This document shows positions 1 through 9,259 of a stretch of DNA of 64,000 nt, in pieces. A program made the translations under genes and the position numbers. Within the stretch, counting starts at the first letter, position 1, and the number at the start of each line of letters is the position of its first letter. The stretch comes from DATAVK01 sp036267755 (GTDB taxonomy: Bacteria; Actinomycetota; Actinomycetes; JAFAQI01), in the NCBI GenBank assembly GCA_036267755.1, contig DATAVK010000046.1, positions 17,985-81,984 on the forward strand, read 5' to 3'. The notes below the pieces were generated by a model, which saw only the letters and a list, made by a program, of their open reading frames with translations, did not search any database and was not told the origin of the DNA.

Positions 1-40
1 TGGTGGAGTTCCAGCCGCCACCAAGTCAGGAGGATGGCGC

Positions 41-1618
41 ATGAGCACGACGACGCAGCGCCACGACCTGGTGCCGCTGGCGGAACGGCTTGTCTACCTG
101 CGCGTCCTGCGCATCGTTATGGCCGTCATCTGCGTGCTCGACGCTGCGCTGCTGCCCCGCGGGTCCTTCGTGATCGTTGCCGAGGTCACCGGCGGCTACC
201 TGGTCGGTTGCCTGTTGCTCGAGTTGGCGTGGCGCGCGACAAAGGGTGGCGGCGCCTGGCTGTTCGGGGCACTGCTGATCCTGGACGGGCTGTGGCTGGG
301 CTGGGCCACCTACATCGTGGGCGGCGGGACCGGCCCGGTGCGCTACCTGATCATGGTGCACATGGCGGCGGTGACGCTGCTCGGGTCGTACCGGACCGGC
401 CTGAAGATGGCGATGTGGCACTCGTTGGTGCAGCTGTCGATCTTCTACCTGCAGCGTTCCGGCGAGATTCTCCAGCCGTTCACCGGTGCCGCCGACCGCG
501 ACGCCCAGTGGTACCGCCTGGTGGTCTTCCTGCTTGCGATGTGGGCACTGACCATCACCATCGCCTCCTTGGCCGCCATCAATGAGCGAGAGCTTCGGCG
601 TCGGCGCTTCGAGATGGAGCAGCTGGCGCAGATGGGCCGGCTGCTCGAGGACGCGAGCGACCCGTTGTCGGTCGGCGACGTGCTGCTCGAAGCACTCGGC
701 GACACCTTCGGCTTCCGCCGGATGGCCATCTTCGAGGTCAGCGGTCCGCATCCGCGCCTGCTCACCTCCCGCAACACCCTGGACGCCGAGGTCAGCGACT
801 TCACCCTGGGCGACGGGTCGGTGCTGCAGGTGTCCGACACCCGTCGCAGCACGCTCCTCGTGGCGGAGCTCGACCCTGCGGTCGACCCGTGGCTGGCCGC
901 GATCATGCCGGACGCTCACAACCTGGCCGTTGTCCCGCTGCTCGCCGACGGTGTTGTCGCCGTCCTCGTCGCCGAGACCGGTCAGCGCACCGGCAGCCGG
1001 ATCGAGCGGCGGGTCATCGCCACGACCGAGCGGTACGCCGGTCACGCCGCGCTCGCGATCCGCAACGTCAACCTGCTCGAGCGGGTGCAGCAGATGGCGG
1101 TCACCGACGGCCTCACCCAGCTGGCGAACCGTCGCAGCTTCGACCGCTCGCTCGACCGGGAGCTCAGCCGCGCCGCCCGGATGGACGGCCGGCTCTCCGT
1201 GGTGCTGCTGGACATCGACAACTTCAAGCTGCTCAACGACAGCCACGGCCACGTCGCCGGCGACGGCGTGCTGCGCCAGGTCGCGGCGGCGTTGCGCGAG
1301 TGCGGCCGGGAGTACGACACCATCGCGCGGTACGGCGGCGAGGAGTTCGCGGCCGTCCTTCCAGGTTGCTCCTCCGGGCTCGCGATGCAGGTCGCGGAGC
1401 GGCTGCGCGAGGCGGTCGAAGAGGCCTCGACGGACATCCCGGTCACGGCGAGCGCGGGTGTGGCGACGTACCCCTACGACGGCATCGACATCGCCGGCCT
1501 GCTCAGCGCGGCTGACCAGGCGTTGTACGCGTCCAAGCGGGCCGGACGGAACACGGTCCGGTCGGCCGAGCAGGCGCGTGCCGTGCCGATCCCGCGCCCG
1601 GCAGCGGCGACCGGCTGA
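41..1618 (+). CDS. Membrane-bound GGDEF diguanylate cyclase with GAF-like sensor
   Basis: Predicted to make cyclic di-GMP from two GTP. Hydrophobic segments fill about residues 20-180 (an N-terminal membrane sensor), a GAF-like region spans about 200-345, and the GGDEF domain spans about 350-510. The active-site motif is GGEEF at residues 432-436, an accepted catalytic variant. An RxxD product-inhibition site lies exactly five residues before it (R423 to D426), so feedback inhibition is likely. The start is supported by AGGAGG at 28-33. The last 116 bp are overlapped antisense by the FHA-FtsK gene. The input signal is unknown. Confidence 0.93.
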   Translation: MSTTTQRHDLVPLAERLVYLRVLRIVMAVICVLDAALLPRGSFVIVAEVTGGYLVGCLLLELAWRATKGGGAWLFGALLILDGLWLGWATYIVGGGTGPVRYLIMVHMAAVTLLGSYRTGLKMAMWHSLVQLSIFYLQRSGEILQPFTGAADRDAQWYRLVVFLLAMWALTITIASLAAINERELRRRRFEMEQLAQMGRLLEDASDPLSVGDVLLEALGDTFGFRRMAIFEVSGPHPRLLTSRNTLDAEVSDFTLGDGSVLQVSDTRRSTLLVAELDPAVDPWLAAIMPDAHNLAVVPLLADGVVAVLVAETGQRTGSRIERRVIATTERYAGHAALAIRNVNLLERVQQMAVTDGLTQLANRRSFDRSLDRELSRAARMDGRLSVVLLDIDNFKLLNDSHGHVAGDGVLRQVAAALRECGREYDTIARYGGEEFAAVLPGCSSGLAMQVAERLREAVEEASTDIPVTASAGVATYPYDGIDIAGLLSAADQALYASKRAGRNTVRSAEQARAVPIPRPAAATG

Positions 1619-4600
1619 GTTCTGGCGGCAACGCCACCTGAACCGCGGTCGCGTCGCCGGCCAGCGCCCACCAGCCTCGCCCCGGCGGGTCGTGCCTCGA
1701 ATCACGACGCGGCAGTCGCACCCCGAGCAGCTCGCCGTCGTGCGGGCCACTCGGTCGCAGTAGTAACCCGGCCCGGCCGCGTCGTACCTCGGCGACCGGA
1801 CCGCGGAACGCCGCGGCCAAAGCGTCCGTAAGCCCCGCGAGGACGACCACGTTGTGGCCGTCTCTGGCGCCGCGCGCGAGCTGGCAGAGCCGGTCTGCGA
1901 GTAGACCGTCCCCGAGCAGCTCGGCGTCATCGACGAGCACATGCGGCATCGCCCGGCCAGCGCCGGACAGCTCGTCGAGCCGGGCGAGTGCGCGGTCGTG
2001 GTCGTGGGCGGGGAGCTGCACCAGTCCGGTCATCGCGAGGTCCGCCAGTGGCGAGCGTCTGGGGCAGAGCGCAGCAACCGGCCCGGGTCCGAGCTGATGG
2101 GCGAGCAGCATCAGCGCCGTGCTGCGTCCCGAGCGTGCCGGGCCGGCCACGAGCAGGGCGCCGCCGTCCCGCGGGTCGTGCCGCACGGCAGCGTGCTCCT
2201 CGACGCTCAGCCCCAGCCGGAACAGGCGAGGGTCGGTCGAAGCGGAGACCGCCTCCAACGGCACCCGGTCGGGCAGCGGGTCCACTCGCCGCACCGTCGG
2301 CGGTCGGCCGGGCGGCCACGCAAGCGCTCGTGACAGGGTTGCCGGATCGGGCTGGGCGACCTGGACCGTGGCCAGGTCGGGTGTCCGAATGGCTCGTCCG
2401 GCGGGCAGCTCGCGCGGGACGTCGCGGGCAGCGACACCGATCAGCGCCAGGTCGCTGCGATCCGAGAGCCGCAAGACCAGCCGGTCAGCGGTCGCGGCGC
2501 CGAGTCGTCCGGTCAACCCGCCGCGGCCGGCAGTGACGACCAGGTGCAGCCCGGCTGCCGGGCCATCAGCCGCCAGCCGCAGCAGCAGGTCGGCCAGCGC
2601 TCCGCCCGCGACATCACCGGCTTGCGCGAGTATCGGCTCCCAGCCGTCCACACCGAGCAGCAGCAGCGGCAGTCCGGCCCAGCCACGCCGTCGGCGCCGG
2701 CCCACCTCGGCGGTGAGCCACCGCAACAGCCGCTCGAGTCGGTCCACGTCGTACGCCGGAACAACCCCGCCGCTGTGCGGGAGCTCGTCCAGCGACGCCA
2801 GACCGTCGCCGGCGTCGACCAGCCACAGGTGTAGCCGGTCGGGGGGCAGCGCGGCGGCCGCCGTGAGCACTAGCGAACGCAGAGCCGTCGTGCGGCCGGC
2901 TCGTGCCGATCCGACGATCAGCCGGGTCCGCCCCTCGGTCAGATCCAGCTCGAGCGCCGCCTGGCGCTGATCTGCCGGGAGGTCGACCAGCCCCCACGCC
3001 AACCGGCCGGGTGGCACTGTCGGGAGGGTGCTCGTGGTGAGCGTGTCGGGCAGTGGCGGTAACCAGGGAGCGACCGGGTCGACGCAGCCCAGCCGGCGAG
3101 AGGTCTCGACGGCAACATCGACGAGCCGCTCCAGATCGGTGTGAGCCGCGTCCGGCGAGTCCGTGGGACGACGCGGCCGGCCGAGCTGGCTGCTGGGTGA
3201 CAGCTGGATCCGCTGGCCGCCTTCGGCAACGCTCGATCCGTTCAGCTGCGCGGTCTGGAGCAGGGTCAGTGGTCCCGGCCCGGCGCGCAGGTAGCAGCGT
3301 CCGGGAAGGCCAGAGTCGATCGCCGCTGCCTGCGGCCCGTCGATGACGTCGCGGGAGTCGGCCTGGCGGGTGACGGCCAGGCAGATCCGCAGCCCGGTGT
3401 TGGCCCGGATGTCGGCGGAGACGATCCCTTCCGGCCGCTGCGTAGCCAGCACCAGGTGGACCCCGAGCGAGCGACCTCGCTGCGCGATCCCGACCAGGCC
3501 GGTGATGAACTCGGGGAGTTCGTCGGCGAGCGTCGCAAACTCGTCGACGATGATCACCAGCCGCGGCGGCGCGGGCACCGTTGCTCCGGTACGCCGCGCG
3601 GCGGCGGCGTACCCGTCGAGGTCGACCGCACCGGCAGCGGCCAGTACGCGCTCCCGGCGTCGGAGCTCGGCGTCGAGCGAGACCAGGGCCCGCGCAGTCG
3701 ATGCCGGATCGAGGTCGGTGACGACGCCGACGGTGTGCGGCAGCCGTTCGCAGCCACCGAATGCCGCGCCGCCCTTGAAGTCGATGAGCAGCAGGGCGAG
3801 GTGCTCGGGACGGTTCCGGGCGGCTAGCCCGGCGACCAGGGTCAGGAGCAGGCCGCTCTTGCCCGAGCCTGTGGTCCCGGCGACGAGCGCGTGCGGACCG
3901 TCGGCGGCGAGATCCGTCACGACCTCACCGTTGAGGCCGAGGCCGAGCGGTACGACGGTCGAGGGCCCAGCCAGCCAGGCCCGAGTGAGATTGGCGACCG
4001 CGCGCTCGGCATCGGCCAGCTCGATCCCGATCAGGTCGGCCCACGGCACCACCTTCGGGAGCGCGGCGGCGGCATCGAGGCTTCCGTCGCGCAGCGGGGA
4101 CAACGCGCGGGCCGCGGTCTCGGCGAGCGGCCGGGAGAGCAGGTCGGGACGGATCGCGCCGACCGTCGTTCCGGCGCCGGTCATCGTGAGGATCGGCGTC
4201 GGAGCGGTGTCGACCGCGGCCAGCGTCCGGCACTCGGCGGGGAGCTCGTCCGGCTGGCGGGCCAGCCATACCGTCGACGCTCGGCCGCCGACGAGTTCGA
4301 GGGCGTGGGAGAGCAGCCCGGCGCCGGGCGCTGCGGTCGCATCCACCAGCAGGAGGGTCGGCATCGCGGGACGGTCAGTGCGGCCGAGCTCGGCAAGCCG
4401 AGCGCCGGCTTGCCGCTCATCGACGGCGAGCAGTGCTGCGCAGTCCTCACCCGAGCCCGGCAGCGTGTGCGGGAGCCATCGGACCCAGCGCCATTCCTCG
4501 TCGCGGCCCGGCGCGACGACCACGATCCGGCACTGGCCTGGGCCATGCAACGTGGCTGCCTGGATGAGCAGGCTTCGCGCCAGCCCGGTCACGGCCGCTG

Positions 4601-5759
4601 TCGGCCCCGTGATCCCGAGCGCGGCGATCTCGCGGAGCCGCACCGTGACCGGAATCTCCAGCGCCACGTCTGGGGCTTGCCCGGCGACGGTCACCTGACT
4701 CTCCGGCTTGCCGCAGCCCAGCCGGAGAGTCAGCGCATCGACGTCGTCGGCCGCTCGCTGCCACAGCGCCGCGGTCCGCTGCACCGCCGCGCTGGCCAGC
4801 TCGGCGAGGTCGGGAACCGCGGCGCGTCGCCGTACCTGCTCGGCCGTGCGGGCGGCGGCGATCCTGTCCCGCGCGGCTTCGAACTCGCGTCGGTACCCGG
4901 CCATCGCGCTGCGATGGGTGCGCCGCGAGGCCCATCGGTCGCTGATCGCCTGTCCGCCGATCATCACGGGGGACAGCGCGGTGAAGGCCAGGAACTGCCA
5001 CTGATTCAGCAGTAGCGCGAGGAGCAGCCCGAGCACCACCGGCGCGACGCTTACGAGAACCGGCAGCCGGACCGGTGTCGGTGGCGACGGTGGCTCCGGC
5101 AGCCGGATCTCGACCGGCACCGCCAGGTCAGGGGACCGCGGAGAACGGTGGACGACGAGGCGGCCGTCGGGCCGCGGAACCACCCGGGCCAGCGGAGCCG
5201 GGCGGCGCAGCACCAGCTCGCTGCTGCCGAGCCGAACAGCGGCTTCGAGCTCGAGACAGGCGGGTTCGTCCGGGCTCAGCCGCTGCCCGCCGACGTACGT
5301 GCCATTGCGGGAGCCCAGATCCTCGACGTACCCGTGCTGGCCGTCGTACCAGACCGCCACGTGACGTTGGCTGACGGCGACATCATCGAGGCTGAGGTCA
5401 CAGTGGTCGTCGCGGCCCACGATGCTCCGCTCGCTCGTGAGTGACAGCGCGGAGCCCGCCGCCGGCCCTGCGACGACCGCCAGGATCGGGCCGCCAGTAG
5501 CTGCGGCCCCGCCCGACTGCCAGGTCTCGCTTGCGGCCCCGATCGTGATGAGCTGACCGTCGTAGAGCTCGCAGTCGCCGACTGTGCCGGCTGGGTCGAG
5601 CAGCCGGCGGCCGACCGACACCGCGTCGCTCGGTGTGCCGCCCACGAGTCGTCGCAGGTCGTCGAGCAGCGGACCGGCCGGCTCGGCGTCGCCCGCCTCG
5701 AGCCGGACATCGGCGCAGGCTCCGCTCGAGCGACGCACCACCGTCACCGTGACATCCAC
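1503..5759 (-). CDS. FHA-domain FtsK/SpoIIIE ATPase (EssC-like, type VII secretion related)
   Basis: 1418 residues. The N-terminus (1-80) looks ubiquitin/YukD-like. A forkhead-associated domain spans about 90-185, with the phosphothreonine-binding pattern R116, S130, R132-H133 and N152. Two membrane segments follow at 232-250 and 254-269, then three FtsK/SpoIIIE ATPase modules. The first has a proper P-loop (GTTGSGKS, about 626) and Walker B VDEF (about 738). The second (SARAGRTT, about 946) and third (PARSGRST, about 1203) are degenerate. This order matches Firmicutes EssC more than actinobacterial EccC. No WXG100 gene is adjacent; the type VII-like locus is 13 kb away. The last ~35 residues run into the cyclase gene and are probably a dispensable tail. 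Confidence 0.85.
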   Translation of the reverse strand: MDVTVTVVRRSSGACADVRLEAGDAEPAGPLLDDLRRLVGGTPSDAVSVGRRLLDPAGTVGDCELYDGQLITIGAASETWQSGGAAATGGPILAVVAGPAAGSALSLTSERSIVGRDDHCDLSLDDVAVSQRHVAVWYDGQHGYVEDLGSRNGTYVGGQRLSPDEPACLELEAAVRLGSSELVLRRPAPLARVVPRPDGRLVVHRSPRSPDLAVPVEIRLPEPPSPPTPVRLPVLVSVAPVVLGLLLALLLNQWQFLAFTALSPVMIGGQAISDRWASRRTHRSAMAGYRREFEAARDRIAAARTAEQVRRRAAVPDLAELASAAVQRTAALWQRAADDVDALTLRLGCGKPESQVTVAGQAPDVALEIPVTVRLREIAALGITGPTAAVTGLARSLLIQAATLHGPGQCRIVVVAPGRDEEWRWVRWLPHTLPGSGEDCAALLAVDERQAGARLAELGRTDRPAMPTLLLVDATAAPGAGLLSHALELVGGRASTVWLARQPDELPAECRTLAAVDTAPTPILTMTGAGTTVGAIRPDLLSRPLAETAARALSPLRDGSLDAAAALPKVVPWADLIGIELADAERAVANLTRAWLAGPSTVVPLGLGLNGEVVTDLAADGPHALVAGTTGSGKSGLLLTLVAGLAARNRPEHLALLLIDFKGGAAFGGCERLPHTVGVVTDLDPASTARALVSLDAELRRRERVLAAAGAVDLDGYAAAARRTGATVPAPPRLVIIVDEFATLADELPEFITGLVGIAQRGRSLGVHLVLATQRPEGIVSADIRANTGLRICLAVTRQADSRDVIDGPQAAAIDSGLPGRCYLRAGPGPLTLLQTAQLNGSSVAEGGQRIQLSPSSQLGRPRRPTDSPDAAHTDLERLVDVAVETSRRLGCVDPVAPWLPPLPDTLTTSTLPTVPPGRLAWGLVDLPADQRQAALELDLTEGRTRLIVGSARAGRTTALRSLVLTAAAALPPDRLHLWLVDAGDGLASLDELPHSGGVVPAYDVDRLERLLRWLTAEVGRRRRRGWAGLPLLLLGVDGWEPILAQAGDVAGGALADLLLRLAADGPAAGLHLVVTAGRGGLTGRLGAATADRLVLRLSDRSDLALIGVAARDVPRELPAGRAIRTPDLATVQVAQPDPATLSRALAWPPGRPPTVRRVDPLPDRVPLEAVSASTDPRLFRLGLSVEEHAAVRHDPRDGGALLVAGPARSGRSTALMLLAHQLGPGPVAALCPRRSPLADLAMTGLVQLPAHDHDRALARLDELSGAGRAMPHVLVDDAELLGDGLLADRLCQLARGARDGHNVVVLAGLTDALAAAFRGPVAEVRRGRAGLLLRPSGPHDGELLGVRLPRRDSRHDPPGRGWWALAGDATAVQVALPPELSRSPLPGAGSARHAPARPTGPCSVRPAWTRTTPGQPR

Positions 5760-5934
5760 GCGCGCACGGTAGACGCGGAGACCGTCGCGCCGAAGTCGTT
5801 GTCCACAGCTTCGGGTCGCTCGAGTCCGGGTGGTTCGGCACGGTTTGCCCTCACGTTAAGGGAAAACGCCATGGCGGCCGATGACGTGTAGGCAACCCCT
5901 TCGGGGGCGCATGCCCGCCGAAGGAGCACTGCCC
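5760..5934. other. Divergent intergenic region with structured leader
   Basis: This separates the FHA-FtsK gene from the secreted glycosidase gene. On the + strand, GGC (5891-5893) can pair with GCC (5913-5915) around an inner CCCC-TTCG-GGGG hairpin (5896-5907), just before the AAGGAG at 5921-5926. It may be a 5' UTR structure. I could not match it to a known riboswitch class. Confidence 0.35.
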
Positions 5935-7095
5935 GTGGTTGGTTCCCGCACCATTGCCGTCAGCACCGCCGCCGTCGTCGTGTCCCTGCTGGCAACCGGT
6001 CCAGCGGCCGCCGGCGGTCACCGTCCAGGCGGGAAATGCCCAGCGGCCGAGCCGCTCGTCGGACCCGCTCACCTGGTCACGCGGACCCTCGCCAAGGGAG
6101 TCACCGTGTCCGTCGGCACCGCGAAGGACGCCGAGGGAACTGTTGTGATCCACGTGCTTCGGGCGCAGCTCACCGACCGCAAGGTCATGGTCGCGCCGCT
6201 GGTGCACTCGCTGGCGCAACGATCTCCGCTCTCGCACCTGGCGGCCGGCCGACCTCATCTGGTCGCGGCCAGCAACACCGGCTACTTCGACTTCCGCACC
6301 GGCGCTCCCGCCGGCCCGCTGATCTCCCGCTCCGTGCCCCGGATGCTCTCGAGCGACCACGAAGCCGTCGTCGGACTCGGTACGACGGGTCTGGGGCAGA
6401 GCGGCAACGTGTGGCTGTCAGGGACCGTGAAGACCGCGGCGTCGTCGTATCCGCTGGCGGCGATCAACGAGGTCGACCCGCCCGCTGGGATCAGCGTCTA
6501 CACCCGCGCCTGGGGGAGCCGAATCTTCCTGCCCAACACGGCGGAAACCCGACCCGTGACGGGTGGTTTGATCCATGCCCACTCCGGTCGCGGCAGCACG
6601 ATTCCAAGCGGCGGCGATCTTTTGGTAGCGAATGGCCGGGCGGCACAGCGGTGGCTCACCGCCGTACCGAACGGCACCCGGTTGACACTCAGCGCGGCGG
6701 TCAAGACGAACGCCCCCCAACCGTTCGTCCAGGCCTTCGGCGTCGGCAATCAGCTGGTCAAGCAGCGCGGCGTGGCCCTCACCGGTTTCAGCTGCGACAG
6801 CGCCAACACCAAGCTGCCGGCCCGGACCTCGGTCGGCTTCACCGCAGGTGGCCGGCAGTTGGTCATCGGCTTCGTCAACGACCATCCGGGGACGTCGCAG
6901 CACGGACTCGACAACAACGAGATGTCGGCGTTGATGGTGCAGCTGGGGGTCTCGACGGCGTTCTCGTTCGACGGCTCCGGGTCGACGGAGCTGCTGGCCC
7001 GCGGGAAGGGCGCCAAGTCGCTTACGTTGCGGACCTACCCAGCCGACGGCGAGGAGCGGCCGATGCCGCTCGGGCTGGGCGTTTTCTCGCGCTAG
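5935..7095 (+). CDS. Secreted phosphodiester glycosidase family protein (NAGPA/DUF2233-like)
   Basis: Related to the luminal domain of mammalian N-acetylglucosamine-1-phosphodiester alpha-N-acetylglucosaminidase. Bacterial members are secreted and are thought to cut sugar-phosphodiester bonds in cell-wall or exopolysaccharide polymers. Family-like motifs are NTGYFDF, the LDNNEMSALMVQLG helix and FSFDGSGSTELL near the end. I chose GTG 5935 because AAGGAG (5921-5926) sits 8 nt upstream and the product then begins with a clean signal peptide (hydrophobic VSTAAVVVSLLATG, then an AxA-type cleavage site). In-frame ATGs at 5881 and 5911 would put extra residues before the signal. It converges with zwf. 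Confidence 0.82.
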   Translation: MVGSRTIAVSTAAVVVSLLATGPAAAGGHRPGGKCPAAEPLVGPAHLVTRTLAKGVTVSVGTAKDAEGTVVIHVLRAQLTDRKVMVAPLVHSLAQRSPLSHLAAGRPHLVAASNTGYFDFRTGAPAGPLISRSVPRMLSSDHEAVVGLGTTGLGQSGNVWLSGTVKTAASSYPLAAINEVDPPAGISVYTRAWGSRIFLPNTAETRPVTGGLIHAHSGRGSTIPSGGDLLVANGRAAQRWLTAVPNGTRLTLSAAVKTNAPQPFVQAFGVGNQLVKQRGVALTGFSCDSANTKLPARTSVGFTAGGRQLVIGFVNDHPGTSQHGLDNNEMSALMVQLGVSTAFSFDGSGSTELLARGKGAKSLTLRTYPADGEERPMPLGLGVFSR

Positions 7096-7116
7096 CCGGC
7101 TGGCCGCCAGCCGACG

Positions 7117-8577
7117 TCAGTCGGTCTGGCCCAGCAGCCAACGGTCGGGAGCGGCCAGCGCGGACGCCGCAGCGGGGCCCCACGACCCTTGTGGATAGCT
7201 CTGCACCTCCGGCCGGTCCTCGAGCAGCGGGGTGATGGCGTCCCAGGCGTATCCCAACCCGTCGGGCCGGGTGAACAGCGTGCGGTCGCCGATGATCACG
7301 TCATGGATCAGCCGGACGTACGGCGGTAGCGGGTCGGCGCCGTCGACCGCCGCCAGCGACAAGTCCGCGTCCGAGGTGACCAGGGTGAACTCCGGGCCGG
7401 GTTGCTTGACGACCATCCGCAGGTCGATCTCTCCGGAGCCGGAGACCTTGAACGTCAACACGTTGCCGAGGGCGGGTACCTGCCGCTGCAGCGGCCCGTC
7501 GGGGGTCCGGAAGATCAGGCTCACCTGCTGCTCGCTTGCGGCCAGTTCCTTGCCGGTCCGTAGCAGGAACGGGACGTCGCGCCAGCGGTCGGTGTCGATC
7601 CAGAGCCGGGCGGCGACAAACGTGTCGCGGGTCGAGTCCTTCGCGATGCCCTCGGTGTCGCGGTATCCGTCGTACTGCCCGAGCACCACGTCGTCCTTGG
7701 CCAGCGGCCGGAACGCCGCGATGACGCTCTCCCGAGCGGCCTGCAGGTCGTCTGCCGACATGGAGACCGGCGGTTCCATGGCGACCTCCGCGGCCAGCTG
7801 GAACAGGTGCGTGACGATCATGTCGAGCAGCGCGCCGGTGGCGTCGTAGAACTCCGCCCGGTCGGCGATGTCGAGGGTTTCGGGGACATCGATCTGAACG
7901 GCCCGGACGTGCTCGCGGTTCCAGACACTGGCGAACAGCCCGTTACCGAACCGCAGCGCGTGCAGGTCCTGCGAGCCCTCTTTGCCGAGGAAGTGGTCGA
8001 TCCGGAAGACCTGCTTCTCGTCCAGGACGGCGTGCACGGCCTTATCCAGCTCCCGGAAGTTCTCAGGCGACGTACCGAACGGCTTCTCGTAGATCACCCG
8101 GGCTCCCTTGGCCAGCCCGTGCTCCCCGAGGCCCTCGGTCACCTTCGCGAAGGCCACCGGCGGGATCGCGAGGTAGTGCACGTACTGAGCGTCCTTGCCG
8201 AGCTTGTCGTGGGCCTCCGCGAGGACGTCGAGCAGACACCCCGGGTTGCTCTTGTCGAAGCCGCCGCCCGCGAACCGCAGGTGACTCGCGAAGTCCTTCC
8301 AGGTGTCCTCGTCGGGCTTCGGCCCGAACTCCGTCAGCACCTCGTGGAAATGCGCTGCGAAGTCTTCGTGCGAGACATCGCCCCGGCCGTTGCCGACCAG
8401 CCCCCACTGTCGCGGCAGCAACCCGTGCTGCGCCAGCTGGTAAAAGGCGGGGAGGACCATCCGCTTCGCGAGGTCGCCGGTTGCGCCGAACAGGACGAAG
8501 ACCGTCGGGCCTGGGTCGGTTGCGCCGCCGCTGGCGGCGGGGCTGGTGTCGTCGGGCACGCTGGTCTCCTCGGTCAC
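7117..8577 (-). CDS. zwf: Glucose-6-phosphate 1-dehydrogenase
   Basis: Oxidises glucose-6-phosphate to 6-phosphogluconolactone with NADP+ (first step of the oxidative pentose phosphate pathway). It has the N-terminal Rossmann fingerprint GATGDLAKR (about 31-39), the active-site motif RIDHFLGKE near residue 190 and the usual length (486 residues). The GTG start is supported by GGAGG at 8587-8591. It lies 22 nt after the cytidylate-kinase-like gene, so the three minus-strand genes from 10870 may form one unit. The usual actinobacterial neighbours (opcA, tal, tkt) are absent, so this may be an additional zwf copy. Confidence 0.96.
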   Translation of the reverse strand: MTEETSVPDDTSPAASGGATDPGPTVFVLFGATGDLAKRMVLPAFYQLAQHGLLPRQWGLVGNGRGDVSHEDFAAHFHEVLTEFGPKPDEDTWKDFASHLRFAGGGFDKSNPGCLLDVLAEAHDKLGKDAQYVHYLAIPPVAFAKVTEGLGEHGLAKGARVIYEKPFGTSPENFRELDKAVHAVLDEKQVFRIDHFLGKEGSQDLHALRFGNGLFASVWNREHVRAVQIDVPETLDIADRAEFYDATGALLDMIVTHLFQLAAEVAMEPPVSMSADDLQAARESVIAAFRPLAKDDVVLGQYDGYRDTEGIAKDSTRDTFVAARLWIDTDRWRDVPFLLRTGKELAASEQQVSLIFRTPDGPLQRQVPALGNVLTFKVSGSGEIDLRMVVKQPGPEFTLVTSDADLSLAAVDGADPLPPYVRLIHDVIIGDRTLFTRPDGLGYAWDAITPLLEDRPEVQSYPQGSWGPAAASALAAPDRWLLGQTD

Positions 8578-8599
8578 TCGGCGAAGCCTCCAGCATGAC

Positions 8600-9259
8600 T
8601 CACTGCTGGATGGTGCGCTCCGCTGTCCCGACGTACGACGAATAGGTGGCCGCGATGATGTCGGCGCAGGAGCTCAGCGGGATCGCCGTACTCTCGAGCT
8701 GCAGGTGGTACAGCCCGGGGTCGTCGATGTCGGTGGCGTAGAGCCGCCGCACGTACTGGGCCCGCGCCCGGTCGACCTCGGGGAGCAGCCGCCGGGCGGT
8801 GTCCTCGTCGATCCGCTCGATCTCCTGTGCCTGGGCGATGCGCGATTCCACCGGGCCGAACAGGCGGACTCGCAACACGTCCGGCTCGTCCCGGAACGCT
8901 GCTGCGCCGCCCCGACCGAGGATGACGGCTCCGGCTTTCAACGCCGTACGCATGATGTCCTCGGCGTGCTCGCGGAACGGCGCCGCTTCGTCCGGAGCTG
9001 GCTCGGCGTTCGGCGGTGCTGCGTCGGTGCCGGCACCCAGTAGGCCGCCGCTCAGTGGGACCAGGAGGTCGAAGAGTCGGCCCGCCAGCGTGCGCTCGAC
9101 GCAGCCGGTCTCGGCTTCCTTGAGCGAGACCCGCAGGTGAGCCGCCACCCGGGAGCTGATCGCTCGGTCGAGCAGCGTCAGGCCGAGCCGTTCCGCGACC
9201 GCGGGGGCGACGACGCTGCCGCCCGCGCCGAAACCGGCCGAGATCGTGACGCCCGGCAT
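8600..9259 (-). CDS. Cytidylate kinase-like family protein
   Basis: 219 residues. The N-terminus ISAGFGAGGSVVAPAVAERL is a P-loop-like start typical of the cytidylate-kinase-like family, which is distinct from true Cmk. The LLDRAI and RVRL segments fit a nucleoside/nucleotide kinase fold. The substrate is unknown. The stop codon of the upstream MFS exporter gene is immediately next to this start (9260/9259), so translation is probably coupled. That arrangement suggests a role linked to the exporter rather than to CMP metabolism. Confidence 0.75.
   Translation of the reverse strand: MPGVTISAGFGAGGSVVAPAVAERLGLTLLDRAISSRVAAHLRVSLKEAETGCVERTLAGRLFDLLVPLSGGLLGAGTDAAPPNAEPAPDEAAPFREHAEDIMRTALKAGAVILGRGGAAAFRDEPDVLRVRLFGPVESRIAQAQEIERIDEDTARRLLPEVDRARAQYVRRLYATDIDDPGLYHLQLESTAIPLSSCADIIAATYSSYVGTAERTIQQ

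Noticed and set aside
26..1942. Long open frame (638 codons) on the minus strand across the cyclase gene
   Set aside because: High-GC shadow frame: the composition is Arg/Gln/His-rich without motifs, and it covers two well-supported genes.
5820..5934. ydaO/c-di-AMP or glycine riboswitch before the glycosidase gene
   Set aside because: A short CCGAAGGAG-like string is present but the other conserved elements are absent; it overlaps an ordinary ribosome-binding site.
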